A DNA stretch of 39,763 nucleotides from Rhizobium sp. Leaf306 (GTDB lineage Bacteria > Pseudomonadota > Alphaproteobacteria > Rhizobiales > Rhizobiaceae), in assembly GCF_001423425.1 (NCBI RefSeq), contig NZ_LMNX01000003.1, forward strand, positions 924,858-964,620, read 5' to 3'. Positions 15,502-22,547 of the stretch are shown in pieces. The notes beneath the pieces were generated by a model. The model worked only from the letters and a program-made list of their open reading frames with translations, was not told the origin of the DNA and did not search any database. A program made the position numbers and the translations under genes. Every line of letters starts with the position of its first letter. Position 1 is the stretch's first letter.

Positions 15502-16176
15502 ATGTTGGGTTTCAGAGTATGCAAGCGTAACCAGAATGTCAGCGCGGAATGGGTCGAGAAATTCAGAACTCTGCCTGTCGCCAACGTGAGTGATGTCATG
15601 TCCCGCATGACGGCGGGCGGCGCGCCGCTTCGACCGTTCTATACGGGTCCGAGAATGGTCGGCGCCGCGGTGACGGTCAAAGCGCGCCCAGGCGACAACC
15701 TGATGGTCCACAAGGCACTCGACATTGCCGAGCCTGGTGACATCGTCGTTGTCGATGCCGGTGGTGATCTCAGCAATGCGATCATTGGGGAACTGATGGT
15801 TGCGCATGCAGCACAGCGCGGTCTCGGCGGCATCGTTATCTTCGGCGCCATCCGCGACAGCGAAGAACTGCTGGCCGGATCATTCCCCGTCTTTGCAGCA
15901 GGTGTCACCCATCGCGGCCCCTACAAGGATGGTCCCGGCGAAGTCAACGTGCCTATCGCCATCAACGGCATGGTCATCGAGCCGGGTGACCTCATCTGCG
16001 GCGACGCCGATGGCCTGCTCTCTGTGCCGCTGTCCTCGGTCGAAACGGTCTTCGAAGCCGCATCGAAGAAGCACGCGGCAGAGACAAAGCAGATGGAAAA
16101 CATCAAGCTCGGCAAGAACGACCGTGCCTGGGTCGACGCGTCTCTCACGCGGCTCGGCTGTGTTATAGAAGCCTGA
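15502..16176 (+). CDS. RraA-like aldolase/oxaloacetate decarboxylase
   Basis: The 224-aa protein belongs to the RraA/HMG-CHA aldolase fold. It shows VANVSDVMSRM near the N-terminus, AVTVKARPGDNLMVHKAL, and the active-site block GELMVAHAAQRGLGGIVIFG followed by AIRDSEEL with Arg118-Asp119 (divalent-metal and pyruvate binding in class II HMG/CHA aldolases). Family members cleave 4-hydroxy-4-methyl-2-oxoglutarate or 4-carboxy-4-hydroxy-2-oxoadipate, or decarboxylate oxaloacetate. Paired with a hydroxyacid dehydrogenase and TctABC, a role in breaking down an imported hydroxy-dicarboxylate is likely. GAGGAATCGAA precedes the ATG. Being the true RNase E inhibitor is unlikely in this context. Confidence 0.88.
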   Translation: MLGFRVCKRNQNVSAEWVEKFRTLPVANVSDVMSRMTAGGAPLRPFYTGPRMVGAAVTVKARPGDNLMVHKALDIAEPGDIVVVDAGGDLSNAIIGELMVAHAAQRGLGGIVIFGAIRDSEELLAGSFPVFAAGVTHRGPYKDGPGEVNVPIAINGMVIEPGDLICGDADGLLSVPLSSVETVFEAASKKHAAETKQMENIKLGKNDRAWVDASLTRLGCVIEA

Positions 16177-16180
16177 TCAA

Positions 16181-16210
16181 AACGAGGCGTGGAAACACCC
16201 ACGCCTCGTT
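16181..16210 (+). terminator. hairpin terminator after the RraA-like gene
   Basis: AACGAGGCGTGG and its exact complement CCACGCCTCGTT form a 12-bp stem with a six-base loop, starting five bases after the stop codon. The T tract is only two bases, so it may be a weak or Rho-assisted terminator. Position strongly favours transcription-end function. Confidence 0.65.
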
Positions 16211-16224
16211 CAGCCGAGTTGTCT

Positions 16225-16253
16225 CGCCTTGATGGGATTCGAACCTTTGGCAC
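16225..16253 (-). other. tRNA 3'-end-like sequence (T-arm relic)
   Basis: On the minus strand this reads a T-arm-like GGTTCGAATCCC followed by CATCAAGGCG. The upstream part does not fold into a D or anticodon arm and the stem has mismatches, so it is not a functional tRNA. A similar relic (GGTTCGATCCCCATCAAG) appears at about 25795-25813. Such 3' tRNA pieces can be attachment-site scars or chance. Low confidence. Confidence 0.25.
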
Positions 16254-16256
16254 CCA

Positions 16257-16287
16257 ACGTTAAGCGGAAATTATTTCCGCTTAACGT
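16257..16287. repeat. perfect 31-bp palindrome
   Basis: ACGTTAAGCGGAAAT (16257-16271), a single T, then ATTTCCGCTTAACGT (16273-16287) is a perfect inverted repeat with 15-base arms. It lies in the convergent gap between the RraA-like gene and hipA. There is no T tract on either side. It could form a cruciform, act as a transcription stop for leftward hipA reading, or be a recombination or protein-binding site. Confidence 0.9.
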
Positions 16288-16346
16288 CCATTTGCGGCTC
16301 AGTCGCCTTGAACGGACATAAACCGTCGATCCGCGGAACCACAGCG

Positions 16347-17600
16347 CTAGTTGGTGTGCATGCCGATGATTGGCGTCATCAATTTGATGTGCGCATCGAT
16401 ACGCTCGAGCACCCTTGGCGGAACGACCTCACGCTCTGGCAGTGACCACCATGCTTGGTTCACCCGCTCCACAGTTTCGGTTGCGGCTTGCAGGACGGCG
16501 GCCTCCGGCAGGCGCGCACGATTGGCGAATGCTTTCCATCGGTGCACATTCAGCGCTTTGAAGGGGCGCTCGCCTGCAAGCGATAACGCCATTGCGTCTG
16601 CCGGAATATAGGGAATGGTCGAGAGTACGTCATAGACCGGCGAAAGCCCAGGTTTGTCGCCCTTATCCCGATAAATCACTGACCAGTTTTTCAAGTGCAT
16701 GTCACCGTTCCCAGTGATGGCAGCGAGAGCCAGCCGACGCACGAATTCGAGTGCGGCCGCGGACGATACGGCAACGTTCAAGGCTGCCGCGATATCATGA
16801 TAGGCGGCACCTTCGTATTTCCGCGAAGGATAGACGCCGAACACCTGCGCGAAATCCTCAATATGTATCCGATCGCCACCTGCCTCGCGATCGAAGCGTT
16901 TGACGAGCAGCACTTTCCCATCCGACAGCGTCTCGAACTCCTCCGGGATACCTTCGAACTCCGATTGCTCGACCAGTTCGCGTTCCGGAACCTCCATGCC
17001 GATGGCTTCAGCTAATGCGAGATTGGCATATTCGTTTTCCGACACCCCGGGAAACGAGGTCGATGGAAACTTGGCGATGTAGGATCCCTGGTCATCACCG
17101 AGCGGCAGTGTCAGTCCGCCGCCCTTCCCCGTATTTTTGATGACCGAAAGCTTCATCTGGACGCCGGCAAGCGAGAACCGCGCCTTCGGCTTCGGAACAG
17201 GCAGCTTGTCGAGACTCGCAATCGTTCTGTCACTCGGTACGACGCGGACAGCGCCAGGCAGATCCGAACCCAGCGCGACGAGCAAGTCGAAATCGTTTCC
17301 TGCACGAATACTTCCCGCGTGGTGTTTTTCCATCGCCTCGCGCAGTTTGTCTTCCGGGAGCAGATTGGCGAAGAACGCTGGCAACGCTCTGGCGACAGGT
17401 TTCGGATCCTTGCGCAAGCCTCCGGTGGCTGCGCGAAAAGAAAGGCTGACCACAGGAAAGCCGCCAGTTGCGCGATAGTTATCCTCGAAACTGAAGACGT
17501 TGAAATCGCCGGGCGTCCTGACGATCGTGCCGACCTTCAAATGGTTCAGCAGCACGTCGAGCGACGAGATGGATCTCGGATCAGATAAAACTTCAGACAT
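16347..17600 (-). CDS. hipA: HipA-family serine/threonine kinase toxin
   Basis: The 417-aa protein starts at ATG 17600 inside the end of hipB (8-bp overlap); a longer frame to 17672 lies inside hipB and is rejected. The N-terminal HipA_N domain reads VFSFEDNYRATGGFPVVSLS and PAFFANLLPEDKLREAM. The kinase core has FSLAGVQMKLSVI, SYIAKFPS, ENEYANLALAEAIGMEVP and LLVKRFDR. The catalytic loop is ITGNGDMHLKNWSV (Asp and Asn), and the metal site is LSPVYDVLST. HipA kinases phosphorylate aminoacyl-tRNA synthetases to arrest growth in known cases. Length and motifs are complete, so it should be active. Transcribed with hipB from a promoter upstream of 17907. Confidence 0.93.
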   Translation of the reverse strand: MSEVLSDPRSISSLDVLLNHLKVGTIVRTPGDFNVFSFEDNYRATGGFPVVSLSFRAATGGLRKDPKPVARALPAFFANLLPEDKLREAMEKHHAGSIRAGNDFDLLVALGSDLPGAVRVVPSDRTIASLDKLPVPKPKARFSLAGVQMKLSVIKNTGKGGGLTLPLGDDQGSYIAKFPSTSFPGVSENEYANLALAEAIGMEVPERELVEQSEFEGIPEEFETLSDGKVLLVKRFDREAGGDRIHIEDFAQVFGVYPSRKYEGAAYHDIAAALNVAVSSAAALEFVRRLALAAITGNGDMHLKNWSVIYRDKGDKPGLSPVYDVLSTIPYIPADAMALSLAGERPFKALNVHRWKAFANRARLPEAAVLQAATETVERVNQAWWSLPEREVVPPRVLERIDAHIKLMTPIIGMHTN

Positions 17601-17907
17601 TCTCATCCCCGTCTGGATGAGCCATGAACGCCGGGAGATCATCAAGATCGTCATGCGGCCGCAGCAACGCATCGACGGCCGGAACCATCGCCTGTGGGAT
17701 GAGCATTAACTCAAGTCCGAGAGCGCGAGCAATATTGATGAGGGTTGTCGTACGCGCAGCAGTGCTTCCGGCTTCTATCTCACGATAGCGGGGACGCGAT
17801 ATACCCGACATGTCGGCAACCTGCTCCTGGGTCAATTGCAGGCCTTTACGCGTAGCCTTCAGCAACTGCCCGATTTCCAGCAAGGCATCTGACTCAGACG
17901 GTGCCAT
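17593..17907 (-). CDS. hipB: HipB-like antitoxin, XRE-type DNA-binding protein
   Basis: The 104-aa protein has an XRE HTH (IGQLLKATRKGLQLTQEQVA, DMSGISRPRYREIEAGSTAA, then LINIARALGLELMLIP) and an acidic C-terminal tail (PHDDLDDLPAFMAHPDGDENV) of about 30 residues, possibly flexible and protease-sensitive. It precedes and overlaps hipA, the usual antitoxin-first order. It should neutralise HipA and repress the operon. Confidence 0.9.
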   Translation of the reverse strand: MAPSESDALLEIGQLLKATRKGLQLTQEQVADMSGISRPRYREIEAGSTAARTTTLINIARALGLELMLIPQAMVPAVDALLRPHDDLDDLPAFMAHPDGDENV

Positions 17908-18348
17908 CCTACCTACCTAAAAGTTCTCCGTGTAGCAGAGCCAACTATCTGCAAAAATTCTGAGCTCAGTCAACAGGTAAGATATAAATACGGATCATTA
18001 TGCCTTAATTGATCTGTTTATATATCATTAATTTTGTCTTCTTGAATGCCGCGCCACACCTGGCGAGATGCACTCACCATAGATGCTTTGTTAAAGGCGC
18101 GTCCCTATTTCCGCTCGCCCTCGGCACTGATGCCAGAGAGAAACGGAATGAGCATGTCCAAACACGATCTTTCATCACGTCATTTTCAGCGAAAAATTTT
18201 GGAATTTTGCGAGGTGCGTATTGCACCGATATCCTCGACGCGGGTGCTGGAGAATATCCGTTACCGCAGGCGTCGCCGCAGCTTTCCTGGAATCCCTCGC
18301 CTTCCCGCCGTTTAGGGTAGGATGTTTTTTGTCCTATCCATTGACCGA
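17908..18348. other. non-coding divergent gap between hipBA and the lacI operon (441 bp)
   Basis: This AT-rich stretch (around 17980-18035) separates hipB from the LacI gene. Short frames at 18009-18320 and 18046-18315 overlap in two phases, are arginine/serine-rich and have no family resemblance, so I do not call them. It holds the candidate hipB operator (17982-18025) and the lacI promoter region. Confidence 0.55.
17982..18025. promoter_or_regulatory. AT-rich imperfect palindrome upstream of hipBA
   Basis: ATATAAATACGGATCA (17982-17997) and TGATCTGTTTATATAT (18010-18025) are near-complementary arms differing by one or two bases or small indels, 12 bp apart. They lie 75 bp upstream of hipB. 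HipB antitoxins bind paired palindromes in their promoter, so this is a candidate operator. It could equally serve a rightward promoter. Confidence 0.4.
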
Positions 18349-18382
18349 TTGATACGTAGCAATTATAGTTATTACGTATCAA
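18349..18382. promoter_or_regulatory. LacI-family operator: long inverted repeat before the lacI start
   Basis: TTGATACGTA (18349-18358) and TACGTATCAA (18373-18382) are perfect 10-base arms separated by an AT-rich 14-bp quasi-symmetric spacer, ending 11 bp before the start codon. The location between promoter and start suggests autoregulation of the whole operon, because only 29 bp separate lacI from the binding-protein gene. Binding is inferred. Confidence 0.65.
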
Positions 18383-18393
18383 CCGAGGAAATC

Positions 18394-19419
18394 ATGCGGG
18401 ATCGTAGAGTTACTCAACGGCAGGTCGCTGAACGAGCAGGCGTCGCGCAAGCTACCGTTTCACTTGTCTTGAATGGTGGCCGCGATAAGGTCACCACTGA
18501 AACGGCTGAGCGTGTAGAAACGGCTATTGCGGATCTCGGCTACCAGCCAAACCGCTTTGCTCAAGCGCTTCGAACGCGTCGCACCTATATCATTGCCTGC
18601 GTTGTCCCGGACCTTGCCAACCCCTTTTACCCGTCCCTCGTTGTCGCAGTGCAACGGGTTGTTCGAGCTGCCGGCTACGAAGTCATCACCATCGACACGG
18701 AAGGTGAGTTGACCAACGAAAGACAGGTGGTGGCGGCCGCGCAACAGGGGCGCTTCGATGGCATTGTCGGCGTTTTCTTCAGACTCGGCGCAAAGGATCT
18801 CGCCCCGCTTGAAAAGGCGGGTATCCCAGTCGTCCGGATCGAAGCCAGCCGCAAATCCGGCGGACCGCTCCCGATCGACGATCTCTTCATAGACAACGAA
18901 GCCGCCGCGCGTGCGCTAACGACACACCTTGGAGACCTGGGCCATCGTGCGATCGCAATGATCGCAGCGCCGGGTGGCCCGCAGCAGGTTCGCCTGAGAG
19001 GTTATCTCAACGCAATGGAAGCAATCGGGGCAGAACCAATCGCCTTGGAGGCGTCTCACTTCACGGTCGATGGAGGCCGCAAGGCTGCCGATGACCTGGT
19101 GGCCAGCGGCCGCCCTGTCACCGCGATCATCGCTGCCAACGATCTCATGGCAATCGGGGTCATGCAAAGTCTCATCGCAAACGGCCTTTCCATCCCCGCT
19201 GACGTATCGGTGGCAGGCTTTGACGACATTCTGGCATCTGCCCTGGTCACGCCTGCGCTCACGACGGTCGCACAATTCCAGGATCGGATGGGAGCGCACG
19301 CTGCGGATTGCATGCTTGCGCGTCTTGCCAGCGGGCACATCGATCCCGGACGTACCGAGGAAATGCCATTCGAACTGATCATCCGGGCTTCCGTTGCCGC
19401 ACCTCGACAGCCCCAATAA
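18394..19419 (+). CDS. LacI-family transcriptional regulator
   Basis: ATG 18394 has GAGGAA just upstream; the longer frame from 18322 crosses the operator and is rejected. The 341-aa protein has the LacI HTH (TQRQVAERAGVAQATVSLVL) followed by NGGRDKVTTETAERVETAIADLGYQPNRFAQALRT. The effector domain contains IIACVVPDLANPFYPSLVVA, GFDDILASALVTPALTTVAQ and the C-terminal RTEEMPFELIIR. As the first gene of the operon it probably represses it and is released by a sugar-like ligand of the transporter. Confidence 0.93.
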   Translation: MRDRRVTQRQVAERAGVAQATVSLVLNGGRDKVTTETAERVETAIADLGYQPNRFAQALRTRRTYIIACVVPDLANPFYPSLVVAVQRVVRAAGYEVITIDTEGELTNERQVVAAAQQGRFDGIVGVFFRLGAKDLAPLEKAGIPVVRIEASRKSGGPLPIDDLFIDNEAAARALTTHLGDLGHRAIAMIAAPGGPQQVRLRGYLNAMEAIGAEPIALEASHFTVDGGRKAADDLVASGRPVTAIIAANDLMAIGVMQSLIANGLSIPADVSVAGFDDILASALVTPALTTVAQFQDRMGAHAADCMLARLASGHIDPGRTEEMPFELIIRASVAAPRQPQ

Positions 19420-19448
19420 CACCAGATCAAAACAGGGAGGAAAACTTA

Positions 19449-20753
19449 ATGAGGAAGAGTTCACTTGCCATCGCAGCTATGCTGCTGCTCGGCACCGCAC
19501 AAGCAGCATTCAGCCAGGGAGGCGTTTCCTGGTGGTATGAACAGGCCACGCCGGAGCAGCAGAAACTTATCCAGCAGAACATTATAGCGCCCTTTAACGC
19601 CGCTCACCCGGACAGCGTCCTCGCCGTCGACTATCGCGGCAGCGAACTCGACAAGCAGTTGCGCGTCGCCATGCTCTCCGGCAATGGCCCTGATGTCGTC
19701 TACACCGCAGGCCCGAGCTATGTCGCCCCTATGGCCCAGTCCGGCCAACTCATGGCACTTGACGACTATGCCGCCAAGTTCAAATGGCAGGACCGCATTC
19801 TCCCGGTCTTCCTGAAGATGGGTGAGTACAACGGCAAGATCTATGCGCTGCCGAAGACGTACGAAACAGTTGGTCTTTTCTTCAACAAGACCCTGTTCGA
19901 GAAAAACAGCTGGCAGGCACCCAAGACGCTCGATGAGCTGGAGACGCTGGCCGACGCTATGCTCAAGGCAGGTGTAACGCCCTTTGCGGCCGGCAATGCC
20001 GACTGGCGCGGCGCCAACGAATGGTTCGTGACGCTTGCTCTCAACTCGGTCGCCGGCCCGGAGAACATGAATAAGGCGCTGCGCGGCGAGCTGCCCTGGA
20101 CGTCCGAACCTTTCGTCAAGGCTATCGACCGGCTCGACGGCTGGTGGCAGAAGGGCTATTTTGGCAAGAACTACTTTTCGCTGACAAGCAGCGAGCAGGC
20201 GGCCGACATGATGGCTTCCGGTCGCGCCGGCATGATGCCGACCGGCACCTGGCAATTCCAAAATGTCGCGAGCTACGGCAAGAAGGCAGGAACGGAGCCC
20301 GGTTTCGTGGGCTTCCCAAGTGCCAGCGGCGATCCCGTCTTCCCCCTCGGCATCGGCTCCACGTTCTCCATCGCCACGCGCGCGAAAAACCCGGATGGCG
20401 CTGCAGCGGTCATCAACTACGTCTTCTCGCCCGAAGTCTACGGGACCATGAACTCCGCCTGGCAGGGCGAATGGAACATTCCCTTGAAGGACATCTCCAC
20501 CGTAAAGATGGCGAGCGAGGTCACCCCGCTCTTCACTGAAACGATGAAGACCCTGACTGCCGCCGTCAGCGATGGTGACTACGGCTACACGACCTGGACC
20601 TTTCTGCCGCCGGCGACGGACAGCTACCTGATCAACGGCATCGAGGAGGTGTGGCTGAAGAAGAGCACGACGCAGGACTTCCTCGCCAAGCTGGATGCGT
20701 CCTTCCAGAAGGAAAAGAAAGCCGGAAAGGTGCCCGCCGTCCCGGCACGCTGA
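19449..20753 (+). CDS. ABC transporter sugar-binding protein (family 1)
   Basis: The 434-aa exported protein starts at ATG 19449 after GGGAGGA. The signal peptide is MRKSSLAIAAMLLLGTAQAA, then FSQ. The family-1 solute-binding fold is seen in LDKQLRVAMLSGNGPDVVYTAG, LMALDDYAAKF, GEYNGKIYALPKTYETVGLF, FNKTLFEKN and GRAGMMPTGTWQF. Many aromatic residues (WWYEQ, WWQKGYF) fit carbohydrate stacking. It delivers its ligand to the two permeases downstream. The ligand is unknown; the enzyme gene in the operon suggests a glycoside or ribosyl compound. Confidence 0.93.
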   Translation: MRKSSLAIAAMLLLGTAQAAFSQGGVSWWYEQATPEQQKLIQQNIIAPFNAAHPDSVLAVDYRGSELDKQLRVAMLSGNGPDVVYTAGPSYVAPMAQSGQLMALDDYAAKFKWQDRILPVFLKMGEYNGKIYALPKTYETVGLFFNKTLFEKNSWQAPKTLDELETLADAMLKAGVTPFAAGNADWRGANEWFVTLALNSVAGPENMNKALRGELPWTSEPFVKAIDRLDGWWQKGYFGKNYFSLTSSEQAADMMASGRAGMMPTGTWQFQNVASYGKKAGTEPGFVGFPSASGDPVFPLGIGSTFSIATRAKNPDGAAAVINYVFSPEVYGTMNSAWQGEWNIPLKDISTVKMASEVTPLFTETMKTLTAAVSDGDYGYTTWTFLPPATDSYLINGIEEVWLKKSTTQDFLAKLDASFQKEKKAGKVPAVPAR

Positions 20754-20859
20754 TCCTCGTCATCCCGAACCGCCGCGCGCCGACCACGGTGCGCGCGATC
20801 CGGCTCCCCCATCACGCAGTGGGTGCCGGCGGACTGGTCGGTTTCAAAAGGTACACCTC

Positions 20860-21705
20860 ATGCACCGTCTCTATGTCTTGCCGACATTGATCATCAATAT
20901 CGTCATCATCGCCATACCCGCGCTGATGACGGTCATGCTCGCCTTTTTTGAGTGGGACGGCATCAGCGATCCGATCTTCGTCGGCCTCGACAATTTCCGC
21001 ACACTCTGGGACGACAGCGTCTTCTGGACCGCGCTGACCAACAATGTGGTGTGGACGATCATCTTTCTCATCGTTCCCATCACGATGGGGCTCCTAGCCG
21101 CAACCATGATGCTCGTTGCGCGGCGGAGCGCCAATTTCTTTCAGGTCATATACTTTCTGCCCGTCATTATCGCGACGGCGATCACGGGCCGCGTGTGGCA
21201 GGGCATGATCTACTCCCCCGTCACGGGCATTACGGGCCTCCTCCAACGCTACGGCATCGATGTCGCAAACCCCCTGACGGAAACTTCGAGCGCGCTTTAC
21301 GGCATCGCCGTTGTCGATCTCTGGCATTGGTGGGGGTTTCTCTGCGTCATCTTTTTTGCAGCGCTCCGGCAAGTTCCCTCCGAGCAGATCGAGGCCGCCC
21401 GGGTTGAAGGCGCCACGTTCTTCCAGACGATCCGTTACGTGCTTCTGCCCGGCATCATGCCGACGATCACCCTGATGATGATCATGACCGTGATCTGGTC
21501 CTTCCTCGTGTTCGACTTCGTCTACATCCTGACGCAGGGAGGTCCCGCCTATTCCTCCGAAGTGCTGTCCACCTTCGCCTACCGGTCAGCGTTTTACGAC
21601 CTCGCCGTCGGCAAGGCTGCTGCAATTTCCGTCGTCATCAGCCTGTTCGGCCTTGCAGCCACTGTCGTCTATATCCGCGTCCAGGCCAGGGAGTTCGATC
21701 AATGA
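20860..21705 (+). CDS. carbohydrate ABC permease (MalF/UgpA type)
   Basis: The 281-aa inner-membrane protein starts at ATG 20860 (AAAAGG upstream); the frame back to 20695 overlaps the binding-protein gene and is not used. There are six hydrophobic segments, with the EAA loop at EQIEAARVEGATFFQTIRYV followed by LLPGIMPTITL. DLWHWWGFLCVIFFAALRQV is the usual pre-EAA helix. Its last bases overlap the next permease (ATGA). It pairs with that permease as a heterodimer. Confidence 0.92.
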   Translation: MHRLYVLPTLIINIVIIAIPALMTVMLAFFEWDGISDPIFVGLDNFRTLWDDSVFWTALTNNVVWTIIFLIVPITMGLLAATMMLVARRSANFFQVIYFLPVIIATAITGRVWQGMIYSPVTGITGLLQRYGIDVANPLTETSSALYGIAVVDLWHWWGFLCVIFFAALRQVPSEQIEAARVEGATFFQTIRYVLLPGIMPTITLMMIMTVIWSFLVFDFVYILTQGGPAYSSEVLSTFAYRSAFYDLAVGKAAAISVVISLFGLAATVVYIRVQAREFDQ

Positions 21706-22535
21706 ACATGACCGAAAGCCGACTTACGCAGTGGATGGTCCACATCACGCTGGCTGTGTTGCTGATCATCACGCTCTTCCCAATAGCCCTGATGGTGCTC
21801 AACGCCGTCAAACCTTCGGCGGAGATCGTCCAGAACCCGCTAGCCTGGCCTACGCACCTGCGATGGGACAATTTCACGCGAGCCTGGAGCGACGCGAATT
21901 TCGGTCGCACACTCTTCAATTCGGCCGTTCTCACGGCCATGACCATCGTCCTTGTCTGTGCGACCGGTTCGCTGACGGCATACGTTCTTGCCCGACGCAA
22001 GATCAAGACGTGGAAGATCCTGACCTTCTACCTGCTGGCCAGTACGACGGCGCCGATCCAGCTGTTCTTGTTCCCGCTCTATTTCGGCTTTGCCCGCTTC
22101 GGCCTGATCAACAATCCCATTGCCGTCGCCTTCATCTACACGGCGGTCTACTCCCCCTTCGCGATCATGCTGTTGCGAACCTATTTCCTCGCGGTGCCGA
22201 AGGAGCTGGAGGAAGCCGCGCTGATCGATGGCGCAACCCACTGGCAGGTCTTTACCAGGGTCTTTCTGCCAATCGTCTCGCCCGGCATCCTTACCGTCGC
22301 GCTCATCATCGGCCTCTATTCGTGGAACGAGTTTCTGATCGCGACCACCTTCCTGCAGGGACAGGATCAGCTGACGGCTGTCGTCTCGTTCTTTCTTCTC
22401 TCCGGCCAGTACGCGTCCGACTGGGGCGTCATCATGGCCGCCGCCCTCATTATCGTCCTTCCCATTGTCGTCCTCTTCGTCCTGCTGCAGCGCCGTTTCA
22501 TCGACGGCATGGCTGGCGGCTCGGTGAAAGGCTAA
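21702..22535 (+). CDS. carbohydrate ABC permease (MalG/UgpE type)
   Basis: The 277-aa permease starts at ATG 21702, overlapping the previous stop by four bases. It shows LTQWMVHITLAVLLIITLFP, NAVKPSAEIVQNPLAWPT (periplasmic loop of MalG-type proteins), and the EAA loop PKELEEAALIDGATHWQVFT then RVFLPIVSPG. The C-terminus is QRRFIDGMAGGSVKG, the usual MalG ending that contacts the ATPase. It forms the channel with the upstream permease. Confidence 0.94.
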   Translation: MNMTESRLTQWMVHITLAVLLIITLFPIALMVLNAVKPSAEIVQNPLAWPTHLRWDNFTRAWSDANFGRTLFNSAVLTAMTIVLVCATGSLTAYVLARRKIKTWKILTFYLLASTTAPIQLFLFPLYFGFARFGLINNPIAVAFIYTAVYSPFAIMLLRTYFLAVPKELEEAALIDGATHWQVFTRVFLPIVSPGILTVALIIGLYSWNEFLIATTFLQGQDQLTAVVSFFLLSGQYASDWGVIMAAALIIVLPIVVLFVLLQRRFIDGMAGGSVKG

Positions 22536-22547
22536 CAGGAGCATAAC

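Noticed and set aside
18009..18320. Two overlapping frames between hipB and lacI
   Set aside because: Different phases over the same DNA, Arg-rich tails, no family match; region better explained as regulatory.
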